A stretch of 64,000 nucleotides of DNA from Sipunculus nudus (Eukaryota > Annelida > Sipuncula > Golfingiida > Sipunculidae). The notes beneath the pieces were generated by a model. The model was not told the origin of the DNA. It saw only the letters and a program-made list of their open reading frames with translations, and ran no database searches. How positions within the stretch are numbered: the stretch's first letter is position 1; each line of letters starts with the position of its first letter. Of this stretch, positions 60,990 to 64,000 are shown piece after piece. Where the stretch lies: positions 70,696,300 through 70,760,299 of the forward strand of contig CM049314.1 in assembly GCA_026874595.1 (NCBI GenBank), in the 5' to 3' direction. The position numbers and the translations under genes are program-made.

Positions 60990-62840
60990 TATTCTGCGCG
61001 TATTTGTTCATTGCCTAGTCAGAGGGCTCAAACAGGGGTCCGTGCACGAGTAATTATCTACTTAATATGTTCAGGTTTTAATGTCTTATAATTATGTGAA
61101 TGAAAGCGACACGTGATACATGTACTGACTGGTTCGCTTTGAAAAATGCCAGCGATTTCCAGTTTAATTTGTTTAGATTTTTCTTTCACCCGATTTTTTT
61201 GTGAACTAGATTTTTGGTGGACTATCAGCCCCTAGCGGTAGGATTTGGAATTACACTTTGCGATTGGTTTCAAAGTTTTATATAATATTGAGTTTGTGTA
61301 AGTTATCCGTGATCATTCCCAGATTACAAAGCAGAAATATCATATGAACGAATTCCAGGTGCTTCGATGTTGCATGAACAAAGATAACGCCCTAATGTGA
61401 TTGACTGGTGAAATTGTGACGTCATGAACAGTACATACCACATAGGAAATAATTAAATCTAGAACTGCATGCTATTTTAATTTCATTTTAACAGTATCAA
61501 TGATGCTAGGCTGTTATGTTTATTATTAAGTCATTGTGCAGTTGAAAATGGCAGCACAGCCTTTCATGAAAAAAATAATAAGAACAAAATAATATTGCAT
61601 TTCTCATAGATCTCACAAGCAATTACCACCTACGTCTATTTCAAAGAATATAGTTGGCATGTAGAACATGAAAAGCTAATTTTTTATAAATAACAGATAT
61701 GTATATTAACATAACAAGCATTAATATTTTTGATGATTAATTGGTTTTATTTGTAAAATCAGTCTGGTTATGCTGCCTACATTTCCTAAAATTTCATCCG
61801 TTTTATTTTGTGTTTCTAAGAATAACAAATACAGCCATTGATCCTTATATCATTTTGCATGATTGGATCTTCCAGGATTATCTGAAAGTCTCACCCTCGA
61901 GACAGAATTTTTCTAACTTGACATATTTAATTTAGACGCAACCCATTTTGAACCTTGAAATTCACAACTTTCAGTGATTCTAGCATGGTATAACCTTCGT
62001 TGTAATACATTAAAACAGGCACATGTCCGCATGTCCCCATCATTTTCCCTGACACTCCTTCGTCTAAAACGGGAAGGCTGTTGAGCCTTTTCCTAACCTT
62101 TCAATGTTCTAGTTCCATCCCTTTCTTTTTCAAGCTAGAAAATTCTAGGTGCTAAGTGGCTCCATTCCTACATCACCGATCTGGATAACAAGATTCGGAA
62201 TGTAACCAGAATCTTAATCGAACTTTCATGGTTGGTATCAGACCCGCAGCACAGATATGAACCCAGCTGTGAGGAACGTATGTCACGCTTCACCATTCGG
62301 TCGTTGGAGAGCTGTGCCAGCGCAAAAAAGGCTGCTCTTCAGGAGCGGGGGGGGGGGGGGGAGATCCTGCCTTTCACCTCGTTCAGAAGTTTACTCTGAG
62401 GTTGTTCTAAATACAGTGAATTCCAGGACTGTTGACACCCCTCTTGTATAGACTACACGGCATAACGGACAAGCTTTGGAGTAGAGCCCGCCGCCGGCGC
62501 CATTTTTGGGCCGCCGCCAGCTGAGGTAATTCAGGTGGAGCTGAGGCGAGTTTATCAGAAGGCACCACCGATATCCAATTAAGCCGAAGTAAGCCGATTT
62601 TTGTGCAGTTTAATTTGTCTTAGACATACATGAATAAAAATATATAAATCTTTTACAATTAAAAATTCCCGAAACATATAGAGACTGATACATTTTTAAA
62701 GAAAAAAATCGCTTAAAGGAAAGGGTGTGATTGTTTCAGTAGAATTGCTGGCTCATGAAACATCAGAAAAAAACTGCTAGATATTTAATCACAAATTAGT
62801 GATATATAAAACGTGTATAACATCAACAAATGAATAGGCT
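60990..62840. other. intergenic, nothing recognised
   Basis: AT-rich. A poly-G run lies at about 62347-62360 and a short GC-rich patch (CCGCCGCCGGCGCC) near 62487-62515. No exon-like block with good splice context found. Confidence 0.5.
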
Positions 62841-62849
62841 TTCAGATTA

Positions 62850-63115
62850 TCCGAGAGAGACTTTTCAGGTTGGGCCCTAACCCAGGGTAAGCGCTCTGTA
62901 GGCTTAATTGGGAAACTATTCCCAAAAGTGTTGCCTTTCGGGAGTTCATGGGCGTTATGACCAAGTAATACGGATGACACATACACAGGACCCACAGGAC
63001 ACACAGGGATTGGTTGACACTAGGAATATCGCGTGTATACACTCTGTCAAGTCGACCGAATTCTTAATTGAAATCTACAGATATCCAAAGTACTTATAAG
63101 CAAGCATTAAAAATA
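62850..63115 (+). mobile_element. SINE copy 3 (diverged, head missing)
   Basis: TAACCCAGGGTAAGCGCTCT, CTTAATTGGGAAAC and the tail AAGCATTAAAAATAGAGG match copies 1 and 2 in order. No B-box-like head, so it is 5'-truncated or decayed. Confidence 0.6.
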
Positions 63116-63399
63116 GAGGCGGTCATATCCATAAAAATATATGAACGATACAAATAATTTGTAATAAGATATATGTCCTTGTTTTTTATTAATCCTGTCA
63201 ATCATTTATTAGTTGCTTTATGGCCAGTATATAGTTAATTTACATAAGCTTGTGTAAAATTCAAGAAAATACTTATAGAAATATATGGAAAATAATAAAT
63301 ATTTTGCAATTTGTAAACCTTATTTTGCTGATATTTTTATACAAAAACTGTTCAATTTAATTCATATTTTGTGCACTGAAAAGACGATATTGAAGGAGT

Positions 63400-63720
63400 T
63401 TATACGTTTATAACTACATCAGTAACAACTTCAGTAAAAATTGCCGTGAGTGAGAAACATGGGTCCACCTTATCTTCGATGTTATCTGGGACCTTTGCCT
63501 CAGTTTGTAACCGGCGTTTATATATATATATATATACAAGACACGATTCGCAAATGACAAAAAGAAAAATGACCGCCATAAGTGTGGTAAATATAATGAT
63601 TTGTTTTAATTTGTATACAAAGTAATACAATACAGGTGCAGAATTCACAGGGGATGTCGCAAACACATGATACCCTTCTGTTGAAAGGAAAAATGATTAT
63701 AACACAGACTTTGACAGCTA
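63400..63720 (-). repeat. second copy of the repeat at 33480-33640
   Basis: See the shared blocks listed for 33480-33640. The minus-strand frame here is open for 88 codons with a hydrophobic stretch (TLMAVIFLFVICESC), but it reads into a (TA)n tract at 63515-63538, so it is doubtful as coding sequence. Confidence 0.4.
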
Positions 63721-63889
63721 TTTACAGCTATAAAATAGCTATTTTTAACTTAATTTAACAACATTATCTAGCTTAAAAACACAGATGAGTATGCATAAAA
63801 TATGTATGTAAGGCGCTACCAATATAGTTTTATCATATTAGTTTCAAAGTCCCGGTGCAGATACTTAAGATGGTTCAGGATTTTTTTTC

Positions 63890-64000
63890 TCGAAGAAGAG
63901 ACTATTTTATGATGTGCTCTTTACTCTTTATCATGTACGTTAAGGACCTTCCGAAGACGGGACAAGGGGTCAGCGTTTCACAATACGCTGACGATATAGC
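63890..64000 (+). mobile_element. non-LTR (LINE) reverse transcriptase fragment, cut by window end
   Basis: MMCSLLFIMYVKDLPKTGQG then VSVSQYADDIA: the LLF..Y..DLP segment and YADD catalytic box typical of LINE reverse transcriptases. Upstream sequence is not RT-like, so the copy is probably 5'-truncated near 63895. The remainder lies beyond the window; the clade cannot be told. Confidence 0.75.

Overview
The window looks like invertebrate nuclear DNA, most likely from a mollusc (a bivalve is my best guess; this is inference from gene families and repeat style, not a database match). It is AT-rich and intron-rich, full of (TA)n microsatellites and poly-G/C runs, and coding DNA is a small fraction. 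I see no bacterial, organellar or viral gene organisation.

Layout. (1) 4.9-19.7 kb, minus strand: one complete six-exon gene for a secreted, apparently membrane-anchored trypsin-fold serine protease (335-336 aa). All splice phases agree and the catalytic His, Asp and Ser are present. Its introns carry a decayed Penelope-like element (PLE) fragment, a SINE, minisatellites and MITE-like repeats. (2) 22.7 kb, plus strand: an orphan first coding exon of a cytosolic sulfotransferase (SULT). (3) 24.3-26.2 kb, plus strand: a TRIM/B-box/NHL-like pseudogene with several stops and two frameshifts. (4) 26.5-28.1 kb: PLE terminal fragments, one holding a complete hammerhead-ribozyme fold, next to (TA)n tracts. 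(5) 29.0-33.3 kb, minus strand: a head-to-tail dimer of a PLE (reverse transcriptase plus GIY-YIG endonuclease), bounded by a 12-bp direct repeat, with a hammerhead motif in each copy. (6) 34.3-61 kb: a SULT tandem array on the minus strand with four units. Unit A has an intact two-coding-exon gene (298 aa). Unit B is a very recent but broken copy. Unit C has only a dead exon 1. Unit D keeps an open exon 2 but has a damaged exon 1. (7) 61-64 kb: a third SINE copy and, at the right edge, the start of a LINE reverse transcriptase on the plus strand that runs off the window.

Function. The two credible host genes are unrelated: an extracellular chymotrypsin-like protease, and a PAPS-dependent small-molecule sulfotransferase family growing by local duplication. 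The most interesting signals are the hammerhead ribozymes tied to the PLE ends, the PLE dimer inserted as one unit, an in-frame stop shared by both PLE copies between the two enzyme domains, and the mixed fates of the SULT copies.
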